Positions 1 through 8,281 of a stretch of 64,000 nt of DNA are shown one piece after another (positions within the stretch are counted from its first letter, which is position 1; every line of letters starts with the position of its first letter). Made by a program: the position numbers and the translations under genes. The DNA is from Domibacillus iocasae (GTDB lineage Bacteria; Bacillota; Bacilli; Bacillales; Domibacillaceae). The notes beneath the pieces are model-generated. The model was given only the letters and a program-made list of their open reading frames with translations, was not told where the DNA came from and ran no database searches. The stretch spans positions 186,001 to 250,000 of the forward strand of contig NZ_MAMP01000020.1 in NCBI RefSeq assembly GCF_001750285.1. Reading direction: 5' to 3'.

Positions 1-2272
1 TCGAGAAGTTCCGGAGCCAGTTGAAGCCATTCACGAAGAAATTACGTACATTCGTTACGCCTGAAGTAAAAATACTCTTGATGCCCGTCCACATAGTCGT
101 GAATCCAGAACGGAAAGCCATGATAAACGTTTTTCCTGCACCGAGAAGTTTTCCGTAGAATGTCAGCTGAACGAAATTCCAAATAAACTGAACCGCGCCT
201 GAGAAGATCTGTTTGACCGCTTCCCACATACCGCCGAAATCGCCAGTAAATATGGAGGAGAATAATTTCACGACGCCTAAAATAACCTTCAAGCCGCCAT
301 CGATAACACCTTTAATATTGTTCCAAACAGATTTGATCAAGAACAATACAGCTGGCCACACAAATTTCATGACGGACCACACCGCTCCAAGAACGGTTTT
401 GATCACAGCGCCAATAGGCGTCCAGATATTTTTAACAGCTTGAAATATCTGCTGCCCATTTTCATCCCAAAATTGACGTAACTGAGTAAGCTTCTGCTGA
501 CCAAACGAAACGATGGCTTCAAATGCCTGTAAAATATATGGTTTTAAAAATCCATACACAGAAATAGCAGACTGCTTTATGGATTCCCAGCCACTTATTA
601 CGGCCGTTCTGAATGTTTCTGATCGGGTCCACAACAAATAAAGAGCAGCACCCAGGGCAATGACACCACCAGCAACCAACATAGCCGTTCCCCCAACACT
701 GGCTAAACCAATAGCAAATGGTTTAATAGCCATCCAAGCAGCAGCAAAGGCTACCTTCATACCTGCAATATAACCAATCCCTATTGCCATAGGAGTAAGA
801 ATCAAAACCATAGTAGTTGCTAAGAATGCAAACATTCCAGCAATCTTAGTGATCCACGGGCTAATGTCATTCAGCTTTTGAACAAACTCGCCTACTTTCG
901 TACCTGCTTTGACCACATATGAAGCCATTTGCCCCCAAAATTCCACAAAGGGAGCTAAAGCAGATGCCCAAACATTCTTGAACTCATAAACGGCAACGCC
1001 CAGTGGCTTGAGTGAATCTTTCAATCCCTGTACTTTAGCAACTGTTTCTTGACGAAGTTTTTCTAATTCGGTCGTAGCGGCGGTTCGGGCAAGCTGGTGC
1101 TTTTCTTTCCACATGGCGACGTACTCATTTAAGCCTTTGTCGCTCATTTGAGTAAGTGCAGCGATCTCACCGGCTGCTGAAGGACCCATTTTGCGAAGCT
1201 CCGCTATAAATCCTTGATCTACTCCCTTTTGAGCTAGAGTTGAAAGGTTAGTCTGCCAGCCTTGCATAATTTTGATCTGCTGTTGCAGGTTTAAATACAA
1301 CTGGCGCGGGTTTGTCGCCTGCATCTGCACCTGCTCAAATAAGCCGAATGTATTCGCGATTTCCTGCGTGCGTTGATCTACTGCCTGTCTATAGTCCGCC
1401 CATGCTTGTGCCTGAGCTTGAAGGTTTTTCTCTACGTCAGGTCCCATTGCCGTTCTGGCCACAATGGCAGTAAACCCAATCCATGCGGCGCCCATGACCA
1501 TGAGCAGCATCTGTTGACGCATAATTCCGGTATTAATCAAGTTGATCCGGTCCTGCAGCTCTTTCATCGATGCATTCGGACCAAGCTGCTTTAATGCAAT
1601 GACGACAGGATTTCCTTGCTTCGCTAGGCGCTCCATGCCATCTGTGACAGCCAGTAATGGCTTATTGACCCTGTACAAAGCGTTGTTCGTATCATCATAA
1701 ACCTTGGTGATTTTCGATGATGTGGTGCTCAGGTTCATCACGGTGGCAGCCTGCTGAATGTAACTTTGGCGAAGCGAGACATTGCTGTTAATCATTTGCT
1801 CGCTAATCTTTTTATGCTCTTTGCCCAGCTTGTTCACTTCGCTCATGAAGTCATTTGTTGTGCCCTTGTAGTGGCCCATCTGATTGCTGAGCTTCCACAT
1901 GTCGCCTTCAACACCCATCAACTGCTGACGGTATTTCCGCATATCATTGTGATTACGGATAAGCGATTTTTTCATTTCATCGCTCATATCCCGCCAGTTA
2001 TCAGCCAACTGCGTGGCGCTGGAACCCATTGTTTTGGCCAAGTTTCGGATTAATGCACTTTGCCGATCAGCCTGCTTTACAAATGCCTGTGATTCATCGA
2101 TCATTTCCCTATGTGTGTTGCGGAAACTCTGTCCCATACCAGCAACAGAACGGTTCACACCCATTGCATTCCGGCGTGTATTGTTCATTTCACGGTTGAT
2201 CCGTATGATCGGGTTGCTGTCAGCGTTTACGGCAATACCAACGGCCATATCGCGCGCGTTTTCAGAAGCCAT
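1..2272 (-). CDS. Phage tail tape measure protein (3' end outside window)
   Basis: The minus-strand frame stays open from an ATG at 2272, seven bases after AAAGGAGG, to the window edge, giving about 757 residues; the C-terminal part is missing. Residues 1 to about 450 are polar and helical with repeated N, Q and M, as in tape measures. A long hydrophobic, Gly/Ala-rich stretch near residues 470-547 matches the membrane-active segment of the family. The protein sets tail length and is ejected into the host at infection. It follows the tail chaperone frames directly, the usual place. Family membership is inferred from position, length and composition rather than from a catalytic motif. Confidence 0.85.
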   Translation of the reverse strand, partial: MASENARDMAVGIAVNADSNPIIRINREMNNTRRNAMGVNRSVAGMGQSFRNTHREMIDESQAFVKQADRQSALIRNLAKTMGSSATQLADNWRDMSDEMKKSLIRNHNDMRKYRQQLMGVEGDMWKLSNQMGHYKGTTNDFMSEVNKLGKEHKKISEQMINSNVSLRQSYIQQAATVMNLSTTSSKITKVYDDTNNALYRVNKPLLAVTDGMERLAKQGNPVVIALKQLGPNASMKELQDRINLINTGIMRQQMLLMVMGAAWIGFTAIVARTAMGPDVEKNLQAQAQAWADYRQAVDQRTQEIANTFGLFEQVQMQATNPRQLYLNLQQQIKIMQGWQTNLSTLAQKGVDQGFIAELRKMGPSAAGEIAALTQMSDKGLNEYVAMWKEKHQLARTAATTELEKLRQETVAKVQGLKDSLKPLGVAVYEFKNVWASALAPFVEFWGQMASYVVKAGTKVGEFVQKLNDISPWITKIAGMFAFLATTMVLILTPMAIGIGYIAGMKVAFAAAWMAIKPFAIGLASVGGTAMLVAGGVIALGAALYLLWTRSETFRTAVISGWESIKQSAISVYGFLKPYILQAFEAIVSFGQQKLTQLRQFWDENGQQIFQAVKNIWTPIGAVIKTVLGAVWSVMKFVWPAVLFLIKSVWNNIKGVIDGGLKVILGVVKLFSSIFTGDFGGMWEAVKQIFSGAVQFIWNFVQLTFYGKLLGAGKTFIMAFRSGFTTMWTGIKSIFTSGVTNVRNFFVNGFNWLRNFS

Positions 2273-2311
2273 TCATTCCCCTCCTTTCCGCTGTAATTAA
2301 TTAAAAAACGG

Positions 2312-2593
2312 CTACTTTTGATTCTTAGCAGCCGATTCGTCTGCTTCTTTTTGCAAATCCATTGCGACACTAAATTCCTGTAGCTGTTTTGGACTCATGC
2401 TGCTTGCTTCTGTATAGGACAAGACCTTGTTCACAATTGGTTTATAAAACCACCATTTATCTTTTATATGAACCCGGGCCATGACCTGATCTATTGGATT
2501 ATTTTCATGTTCGAAGAAAGGTAAACGCCTCTTCGAACACCTCGTCAAAGCCGTCATGCTCATCGAAATAATCGAAAGACACTTTTGGTTCAA
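2312..2593 (-). CDS. Tail assembly chaperone, second frame (probable frameshift extension)
   Basis: This frame overlaps the preceding chaperone frame over 2505-2593 and runs on alone to 2312. It has no ribosome site of its own, and its first ATG lies inside the upstream gene, so it is probably made as a C-terminal extension of that gene. The 64 unique residues are polar, include a WWFYKP core and end in a charged tail. The offset relative to the first frame is +1 (equivalent to -2), not the common -1. The C-terminal extension of such chaperones normally loads the tape measure, which starts just downstream at 2272. Confidence 0.65.
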   Translation of the reverse strand: MNQKCLSIISMSMTALTRCSKRRLPFFEHENNPIDQVMARVHIKDKWWFYKPIVNKVLSYTEASSMSPKQLQEFSVAMDLQKEADESAAKNQK

Positions 2594-2762
2594 TGATTAC
2601 ATGCTTAAACAGTTCTTCAGCCATTTTTTTCGAAGAGAATCCTCCTGTTTTTGTTACTGCACGGTCTTGAATATCAAGTGCTGCCTCAGTACCAGGATGC
2701 TGGAATGTGTATTTTACGCCTTCGATTGTTACTTCTTTTTTCGTTCCTAATTTTTTCGCCAT
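2505..2762 (-). CDS. Tail assembly chaperone, first frame
   Basis: An 85-residue acidic protein (MAKKLGTKKEV start) between the tail tube and tape measure genes, the place of the G-type chaperone in long-tailed phages. The open frame begins upstream at 2858, but those 32 extra codons span a terminator hairpin (2799-2818), and an ATG at 2762 follows GGAGGTCCATAAA, so I place the start there. An ATG at 2858 with a GAGG site remains possible. The end overlaps a second frame offset by +1. Confidence 0.7.
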   Translation of the reverse strand: MAKKLGTKKEVTIEGVKYTFQHPGTEAALDIQDRAVTKTGGFSSKKMAEELFKHVIIEPKVSFDYFDEHDGFDEVFEEAFTFLRT

Positions 2763-2790
2763 TTTATGGACCTCCGATTTGTATTTGAAT

Positions 2791-2818
2791 AATAAAAGAG
2801 CGGCCTGTTTAGACCGCT
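2791..2818 (-). terminator. Intrinsic terminator after the tail tube gene
   Basis: On the minus strand an 8 bp stem (AGCGGTCT with AGGCCGCT, one wobble pair, loop AAAC) is followed by CTTTTATTATT. It separates the highly expressed tube gene from the chaperone and probably lowers chaperone expression. Confidence 0.75.
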
Positions 2819-2860
2819 TCTTCGATACATTAAGCTGTACGACCTTGCCGCGCCCCATGA

Positions 2861-3265
2861 TTAATCCTCGATTTTGTAATCAAAGACAACCACGGAGTAT
2901 TCACGGTTTTCCGATGTTTTTGCATAAGACCGGTTAGCTGGACGCTGGATGCGGGCTGTTGTACCACCGGATTTTTCACGCGGCTCATTATTGTTCATCA
3001 CGTACACAGAAACAAACTCGTTGTTCATGGCATATGCGTCCATTACTCTCACATATGGGCTTGTTGCCTGCAAAATAATTGTTGCTGTGTGCACGTTGTT
3101 ATTTGTTTCTGAAATGACCACGTCCTCAGGATAAAAACCGACTGAATACTCAAAGCCGTCTTCAGCGGCTTCAAATCCAATTGGTGTGTCTTCTGCCAGG
3201 CCGGTGATCTGCAAGTCATTAACAAGCAGGATCACTTTACTGGAATCATATGCTTTTATTGCCAT
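2861..3265 (-). CDS. Phage tail tube protein (DUF3277-like)
   Basis: A 134-residue protein with beta-rich sequence (KVILLVNDLQITGL, EYSVGFYPEDVVISETNNN) typical of DUF3277 structural proteins of contractile-tailed phages, which form the inner tail tube. It lies directly after the sheath gene, as expected for a myovirus, and is followed by a terminator that would give a short, abundant transcript end. Family call is from pattern and position; no catalytic residues are expected. Confidence 0.8.
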   Translation of the reverse strand: MAIKAYDSSKVILLVNDLQITGLAEDTPIGFEAAEDGFEYSVGFYPEDVVISETNNNVHTATIILQATSPYVRVMDAYAMNNEFVSVYVMNNNEPREKSGGTTARIQRPANRSYAKTSENREYSVVVFDYKIED

Positions 3266-3292
3266 GTGTGCCTTCCTCCTTTAATAAATGGG

Positions 3293-4318
3293 TTATTGTG
3301 ATACGGTGCCGCTGATCGCTGCCTCATGGATAGCGCCGGCTAATTCAAAGTTAAAGTTTCCGCCTGTATATTTCCGGGATGCCCGTTCCTCTGGAGTTGT
3401 TTCTGAACGCAGACGGAAAGATGTTGAGTAAATGCCTGCGCCGGTTTCATCGTCTGCAATAATACCCTGACGGAACCCAATTTTTAAGACGCTCAAAACG
3501 GCCGATTCAAGCTGTGAAATGCCCCCGTCTGTATAGGCAACCTTTGGTTTATTGTTAAAGACCTTTTGCACACGCTGCTCAATATTAGCCGTTACCCAGT
3601 CAAGGCCATGCATGACGTCGATATACTCTCCAGACATAACCTTTCCTTCAGAAGTAACGTTATCACCGGCTTTTGTGAGATAGGCGTAACCATTTGCATC
3701 TTCAATCGCCGCGAGTTCATCCGCTGTCAGAACCTGCGGTGTGATGCCGTTGAGTGATTTTCCTTTCCATGTGATTGAACCGACTTCTTTATTGCCGTTC
3801 TCCCCAACATTTGCCGCATCCAATGCTTCAGTAATAGGATGAACGCCTACAAAAGTGCGTTCATAACCCTTGGCTAAAACGGTAGCCAAATCAGCAGCAG
3901 CTGCTACCTGGCCGGAATACATCTTCGGATAACCGCTTGCTTTTGAAGCTTCAATGGCATCCGCCACTGCCACAATATCCGCCGGCGTATTGCTTGTTGT
4001 GATTAAAAAATACCAGTCGAGATACAGCGAAGCAGCTACTAGTTCAGCAGCTGTTTTTGATACTGTGGCATCCGTAGAAGCAGAATCATAGCCTGCAACA
4101 GCGAAGCGGGCCGGACGGTTATCCTGGTCAAGTAGCGCCTGTGCTTTTTTATATACATCTGTTCCTTTAGCAAAGTCGGCTTCCAGCGACTCTAAGGTTA
4201 AATATTCTTTATACGCAAAACCGTCTGTATTCTGTCCGATGATTAATGGCTTTCCAAAACCAGCAAGCCCGATCGGTTTATCCAGCGCAATATTTACGCT
4301 TACGTCTCTAATTGGCAT
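3293..4318 (-). CDS. Phage tail sheath protein (DUF3383-like)
   Basis: A 341-residue protein starting MPIRDVSVNIALDKPIG with the sheath-type pattern FGKPLIIGQN near the N-terminus. The C-terminal half (GIYSTSFRLRSETTPEERASRK) resembles DUF3383 sheath domains. It forms the contractile outer tail and identifies the phage as a myovirus. It starts three bases after the neck gene ends and is followed by the tube gene, the standard order. It is shorter than T4-type sheaths but of usual size for this family. Confidence 0.8.
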   Translation of the reverse strand: MPIRDVSVNIALDKPIGLAGFGKPLIIGQNTDGFAYKEYLTLESLEADFAKGTDVYKKAQALLDQDNRPARFAVAGYDSASTDATVSKTAAELVAASLYLDWYFLITTSNTPADIVAVADAIEASKASGYPKMYSGQVAAAADLATVLAKGYERTFVGVHPITEALDAANVGENGNKEVGSITWKGKSLNGITPQVLTADELAAIEDANGYAYLTKAGDNVTSEGKVMSGEYIDVMHGLDWVTANIEQRVQKVFNNKPKVAYTDGGISQLESAVLSVLKIGFRQGIIADDETGAGIYSTSFRLRSETTPEERASRKYTGGNFNFELAGAIHEAAISGTVSQ

Positions 4319-4321
4319 GTT

Positions 4322-4816
4322 TTACCCTCCTGTATTTGTGATTTCTACAGATTCAATGAACGTATCAAGTGCCTTTAATTCTTCAAAAGCGGCTCTCAGC
4401 TGCACATCAAATCCGTATTTGTATTCATAGTGATCTATTAAATGAGTGGTGCGGTTTTCAATGTTAAACACGTTAACGACTGCAAAGTTTTGTTCCGAGA
4501 CAGCTTCTTGTCCATAAAAAAGAAACCATCGGTGTACCTGAAAGGCATAATTCATAGCCGCCTCCTGGTCATCCGCAAAGGCGTTGAACGACACTGTAAA
4601 AAGATGCTGTCCTTGAAAGCGGTCATACTGGATGCCGCCCTCCTCATAAGGACTGCTAAACCCAGCATTTCGTTCTTTTATATAAGGGGAAGTGATTTTA
4701 TAAACGACGTATGGAAAGGGGGGCTGTACAGCACCCTCCTGATCCGCTTTAACGAATGTAACGCCCGTATGCTTTTCGAGTAGAGCAATAAGGTTTTTAA
4801 ACGCTGTTGTCAGCAT
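4322..4816 (-). CDS. Tail terminator / neck protein (gp12-like, LIC_12616 type)
   Basis: A 164-residue protein starting MLTTAFKNLIALLEKHTGV. A longer frame is open to 5023, but the ATG at 4816 lies after AAGGTGGGC and overlaps the previous gene by 20 bases, so the upstream 69 codons are probably not used. The text PYVVYKITSPYIKERN and the conserved spacing from connector to sheath fit tail terminator proteins that cap the tail and join it to the head. Function is inferred from place and pattern. Confidence 0.7.
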   Translation of the reverse strand: MLTTAFKNLIALLEKHTGVTFVKADQEGAVQPPFPYVVYKITSPYIKERNAGFSSPYEEGGIQYDRFQGQHLFTVSFNAFADDQEAAMNYAFQVHRWFLFYGQEAVSEQNFAVVNVFNIENRTTHLIDHYEYKYGFDVQLRAAFEELKALDTFIESVEITNTGG

Positions 4817-5162
4817 TGCCAGCCCACCTTGCCACATAAATAAAGACATCCGCGTAATCACTGTAGTCCTTGAACTGCTGGACCGTGTAACGGATGCCTT
4901 TGTATTCAATTTCCTGCCCCTGCTCAAGCGGATCGATCGTATAAAGCTTTCGATCTTTTGTTGAGTAGGTACCTGCTTCTGAATAACGGAGATCGTCATC
5001 GGAAAACAGCAAAATGACGCCAAATGACGGAACAGGAATAGACTCCGGTTCTACCCAGTCACCTGCCACATAGCGTCCTTTTTCTCCTACCGGCTTTTGA
5101 AAAGCCGTGAATGGCTTCCCATTTTCCTGTACCATTGGAGCAAAAATCATTTTTTCAGGCAT
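4797..5162 (-). CDS. Head-tail connector / minor structural protein
   Basis: A 121-residue protein with a beta-rich core (RKLYTIDPLEQGQEIEYKG, RYTVQQFKDYSDYADV). It overlaps both neighbours by a few bases in a tightly packed connector block. Its size and position between a gp10-like protein and the tail terminator suggest a head-closure or stopper protein. I cannot assign a precise family. Confidence 0.6.
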   Translation of the reverse strand: MPEKMIFAPMVQENGKPFTAFQKPVGEKGRYVAGDWVEPESIPVPSFGVILLFSDDDLRYSEAGTYSTKDRKLYTIDPLEQGQEIEYKGIRYTVQQFKDYSDYADVFIYVARWAGNADNSV

Positions 5163-5781
5163 TTCGTTTCACCACTTTCCACGTCACACGCTGACGAAGG
5201 CCACCAGAATCAATAAGCGGACTGCTTGACCCTTTTGCGCTTGTTGTGGCCGTCGAATTATTAGGCGAACCGAAATTCGCCATTTTCGCTTGAATATCCG
5301 CCGCTGCTAATGAACCCAAGCGGTTGTACATGTCTTTGACTGAAAGCTTCCCTGCCAAAACCAAGTTCATCTGCTGTTGCAAGAATTGATACCAAGTTTC
5401 CTCTTTCTCATCGAAAGTCGAACGGACAAAAGAACGCTCTGGGATCGTTACAGATTTCATCAGCACAAAAAGAACTTCAAAATCATCCTTCCCCTTTGGA
5501 ATTGCCAACACATTTGTGCCACGCGGTTTAAAAAGGTCTGGAAAATCAGAAGCTCTTTTCCCATGCGCTTTCGGATTAACTGGAATCGTCAGCGCTTTTG
5601 TTTTTTTCGGCTTAATCGTAAGGCCGTACTCATGAACATTCGCAATCATGGCATAAAATGAATTATCAGCAGCAAAAATTCCAACTTCGACCGCATAATT
5701 ATTGAGGTCATCAAAAATTTGCTCAATGACATCCAACTGATTTTCGTCAGTAACCGTTACTTCAAAGTCTTTTCCAGCCAT
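5155..5781 (-). CDS. Neck/tail completion protein (HK97 gp10-like)
   Basis: A 208-residue protein with the pattern of gp10/tail-completion proteins: an early VHEYG (in IANVHEYGLTI), then IPERSFVRSTFDE in the middle and LIDSGGLRQRVTWKV at the C-terminus. These elements recur in head-tail joining proteins of Firmicute phages. It ends in an overlap with the next connector gene. The Ser/Thr-rich stretch before the C-terminal motif looks like a flexible loop. Confidence 0.7.
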   Translation of the reverse strand: MAGKDFEVTVTDENQLDVIEQIFDDLNNYAVEVGIFAADNSFYAMIANVHEYGLTIKPKKTKALTIPVNPKAHGKRASDFPDLFKPRGTNVLAIPKGKDDFEVLFVLMKSVTIPERSFVRSTFDEKEETWYQFLQQQMNLVLAGKLSVKDMYNRLGSLAAADIQAKMANFGSPNNSTATTSAKGSSSPLIDSGGLRQRVTWKVVKRNA

Positions 5782-5782
5782 G

Positions 5783-6130
5783 TTAAAGCACCATCAGATT
5801 GAGCCCGACCTTTTTAGGAGAGAGACCCAAATCGTCTAACATTCGCTGATATTCCGCGCCATATACCGTTGAAGCCAAACCTTTTGCTCCGTCATTGTCA
5901 GCATACACTTTTTCAAGCCCTTCCAGTTTCTCTTTAAGGACTGTCTTCTTTTCTACGGACGCAAAGTGAATCGTCAGGTACCGGACTAGCTTTTCCTTGT
6001 ATTCTTCCGGCGCTTTTAGCTTGGAGACTTCGAGTGCGGCATCTTCCATTAACAAAGCAAGTGTGCCATCTGGAACAGCTGCCAAATGAGAAGCGGTTGC
6101 CCTAATGCGTTCAATTGTTGTCTCTGCCAT
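5783..6130 (-). CDS. Head-tail connector protein (DUF4054-like)
   Basis: A 115-residue, mainly helical protein (LLMEDAALEVSKLKAPEEYKE, then VRYLTIHFASVEKK) that fits DUF4054 adaptor proteins, the ring joining portal and tail. It is separated by two bases from the next gene. The short VGLNLMVL C-terminus is typical of a strand that packs into the neighbouring ring. Assignment is from pattern and gene order. Confidence 0.65.
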   Translation of the reverse strand: MAETTIERIRATASHLAAVPDGTLALLMEDAALEVSKLKAPEEYKEKLVRYLTIHFASVEKKTVLKEKLEGLEKVYADNDGAKGLASTVYGAEYQRMLDDLGLSPKKVGLNLMVL

Positions 6131-6136
6131 GTTTCA

Positions 6137-6517
6137 TCACTCCTGTTCTTCAGCTGCAGGTGCTTCCTCGATAACAGGGTTGCTCAATACTTCTACACGG
6201 GCATCGATCGCTTCAAGAACGGTCTTGCGGCCGTCGCCTTCTGTTTCTTCTTTTCTAAACTGCTCCAGCAGCGCCAAATCAGACGTGCTCTTTACCAGTT
6301 CAATTGCTTGTTTAGCATTTAAGCTAGTAAAAGCAGAAGAAGAAGAATCCTCTTCATTTTCTTTTACAACTTCAATATCATTCGTTAAATGCTGCAGGCG
6401 CGGATCTTCATACACTTTCGTGAATTTTGTCGCATCTTTTTCAGACAGAACATTCGCACCCGGTTCCAAATACACGCCGATATGACGAGCGTGTTCGCCT
6501 TTATTGTTTACGATCAT
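6137..6517 (-). CDS. Virion-associated protein, paralogue B
   Basis: A 126-residue acidic protein clearly related to the upstream gene at 6532-6879. Shared elements in the same order are NKGEHARH near the start, PGAN near residue 20, an alanine-helix ending in KF, and the C-terminal helix KQAIELVKSTSDLALLEQF followed by KTVLEAIDARV. The C-terminus is a Glu/Ala-rich tail. Position directly after the capsid gene suggests a minor head or connector component. No known enzyme motif is visible. Confidence 0.6.
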   Translation of the reverse strand: MIVNNKGEHARHIGVYLEPGANVLSEKDATKFTKVYEDPRLQHLTNDIEVVKENEEDSSSSAFTSLNAKQAIELVKSTSDLALLEQFRKEETEGDGRKTVLEAIDARVEVLSNPVIEEAPAAEEQE

Positions 6518-6531
6518 CAGTGATTCCCTCC

Positions 6532-6879
6532 TTATTCATCGCCGTCCGGCGTGCCATTTGGATTGCCTTCACCTTGAAGTTCAGCCAGTTGCGCATCGAT
6601 GGCTTCTAAAACCGTTGTGCGGTCCTCTGCCGCTCTCCACTCTGTTAACAGCGACACATCAAACGTGTCCTTCACCAGTGCAATGGCTTTATCTGCTTTC
6701 AAATCTTTCGTTGTCTGTGCCTGGCCCATCGCTTCGATTTCTCCTGCACTAATCAGCTTTTTCATTAGAGGATGACCGCTGAATTTCTTCCATGCAGCAT
6801 CCTCAATTTGGTTGGCACCTGGAATGACCATGACACCTGCAGCATGACGAACGTGTTTGCCTTTGTTTTGTACTAACAT
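6532..6879 (-). CDS. Virion-associated protein, paralogue A
   Basis: A 115-residue protein whose ATG overlaps the stop of the major capsid gene (TGATG). N-terminal NKGKHVRH and PGAN elements are followed by a helix DKAIALVKDTFDVSLLTEW and TVLEAIDAQLAEL, all repeated in the next gene, so the pair arose by tandem duplication. The C-terminal tail is Gly/Asp-rich. Probably a minor head protein; family not recognised. Confidence 0.6.
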   Translation of the reverse strand: MLVQNKGKHVRHAAGVMVIPGANQIEDAAWKKFSGHPLMKKLISAGEIEAMGQAQTTKDLKADKAIALVKDTFDVSLLTEWRAAEDRTTVLEAIDAQLAELQGEGNPNGTPDGDE

Positions 6880-7775
6880 CAGATACCGTCTCCTCTCACG
6901 ATTGCCATAGGGTAGCGGACAACAGCGCCACCTAAACGCTCCTCAAACGGCACTTTGTAGTTTGGAAACTTGTATTCTGTCGGATGGCGGTAAATATCCA
7001 TCGTGATTAAGATTTGAATAACAGAAGGTGAATTGTCGAGAACCAAGAAGCAATCTGTGCCGCCGACCCCTTGCCCTTCAAGATCCGACGTAGCGACAAT
7101 ATTTGAGAACCAGTTTTGACTGCGGATAAACTCCAATACTGTTTTATCTGTATTAGCGTTGTACTCCATTTCCAATGCTTCCATGCCAGCAGGCGTTAAA
7201 ACGAGCGTATTGGCATTATGGCCTGGCAGACGATTTACCAATGAACGTGCTTTTCGGAGATCCGCGACAATTTCTTTCCCCGTCTTTTCAGCCCATTCCG
7301 TTTGTGCGCTCGCTCCAGCATCCACAGCAACCGTTTGAATTCCTTCTGCATTTAGAACACCAGGCATATCGTATTTTGCATCCCCATGCCAAATGAGGCG
7401 GTTTTCTTTTTCTGCCATCGCGCGGCGAGCAATCTCAGCTTTTGCAGAATCAACAGGGATGCCTGCCATCTGCGCTTGGCGCAGCTCCTGAATGCTGTAG
7501 CGAATGGCATTAGCAATGGAATAAATATCAACCTTGTGGCGGCGCTTATCAGCGTCAACCAACGGTACATCGTCCGCCCCTGGTGCTAAGATTTTTGCAG
7601 ATCCTGAACGGGTAATGACATCATATCCATATACTTCTGCAGCGGCTGGAACGTCACTTTTCACGCTGAACAATGTCCGGCCAATCAGTTCCTCTTTTTT
7701 CGGTTCATATACAACATTATCGATTGCTTCAAGGTCTTGCGGACGGATCAACATATCTTCTCTAAATCCTGTCAT
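6879..7775 (-). CDS. Major capsid protein (DUF2184-like, HK97 fold)
   Basis: A 298-residue protein between cement and connector genes. The pattern NRLIWHGDAKYDMPGVLN and the C-terminal LGGAVVRYPMAIVRGDGI are typical of DUF2184/encapsulin-type capsid subunits of contractile-tailed phages. It forms the icosahedral shell. There is no N-terminal delta domain for self-scaffolding; the upstream protease gene has a coiled-coil tail that could act as scaffold. Confidence 0.8.
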   Translation of the reverse strand: MTGFREDMLIRPQDLEAIDNVVYEPKKEELIGRTLFSVKSDVPAAAEVYGYDVITRSGSAKILAPGADDVPLVDADKRRHKVDIYSIANAIRYSIQELRQAQMAGIPVDSAKAEIARRAMAEKENRLIWHGDAKYDMPGVLNAEGIQTVAVDAGASAQTEWAEKTGKEIVADLRKARSLVNRLPGHNANTLVLTPAGMEALEMEYNANTDKTVLEFIRSQNWFSNIVATSDLEGQGVGGTDCFLVLDNSPSVIQILITMDIYRHPTEYKFPNYKVPFEERLGGAVVRYPMAIVRGDGI

Positions 7776-7798
7776 ATTCTATCTTCCTCCCTTTTCTC

Positions 7799-8260
7799 TT
7801 ATGGCTGGTTAATTTCAATCTGGACTAATGCGCCGACTGCTGCAGATGTTTTAAAAGCACCAGTCGGAACAGGAATTGTTCCAGCTGTTGCAGTATCAGA
7901 AGCATAAAAACGACCATCTGCCGGGTTAACATTGACTAATTCGCCTGTCAGGACATCTTCGCCTGCAGTAACCCAAATAACACCTTTGCGTACGACAGCA
8001 ACTGGCTTATATTGCTTGTAATGCTGATCATCCGCGTTATTAATCCAATCATGAATGTCCTGCGCCAGGGCGATACCGTACGGCTTGCCGCCAGCCTTTA
8101 CGTTTACTACTCCCTCACCATCTGCACCCAGCTGAACGGCTGCACCAAAAGGAATCACTTCTTCAGCGGCTTTTGTATCTGCGCTGTAATCCTGGTAATT
8201 GGCAAGTGCCCCTGCCCGTTGCGCTTCCGGCATGTACTTTCCGTATTCTGTAATAGGCAT
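7799..8260 (-). CDS. Capsid cement/decoration protein (DUF2190-like)
   Basis: A 153-residue protein rich in Gly, Ala and Val (VIPFGAAVQLGADGEGVV, VRKGVIWVTAGEDVLTGELV) in the pattern of small beta-barrel capsid cement proteins that stabilise the expanded shell. It lies between the prohead protease and the major capsid protein, the standard location. No catalytic residues expected. Confidence 0.7.
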   Translation of the reverse strand: MPITEYGKYMPEAQRAGALANYQDYSADTKAAEEVIPFGAAVQLGADGEGVVNVKAGGKPYGIALAQDIHDWINNADDQHYKQYKPVAVVRKGVIWVTAGEDVLTGELVNVNPADGRFYASDTATAGTIPVPTGAFKTSAAVGALVQIEINQP

Positions 8261-8281
8261 AATCAGTGCCCTCCTTTATTT

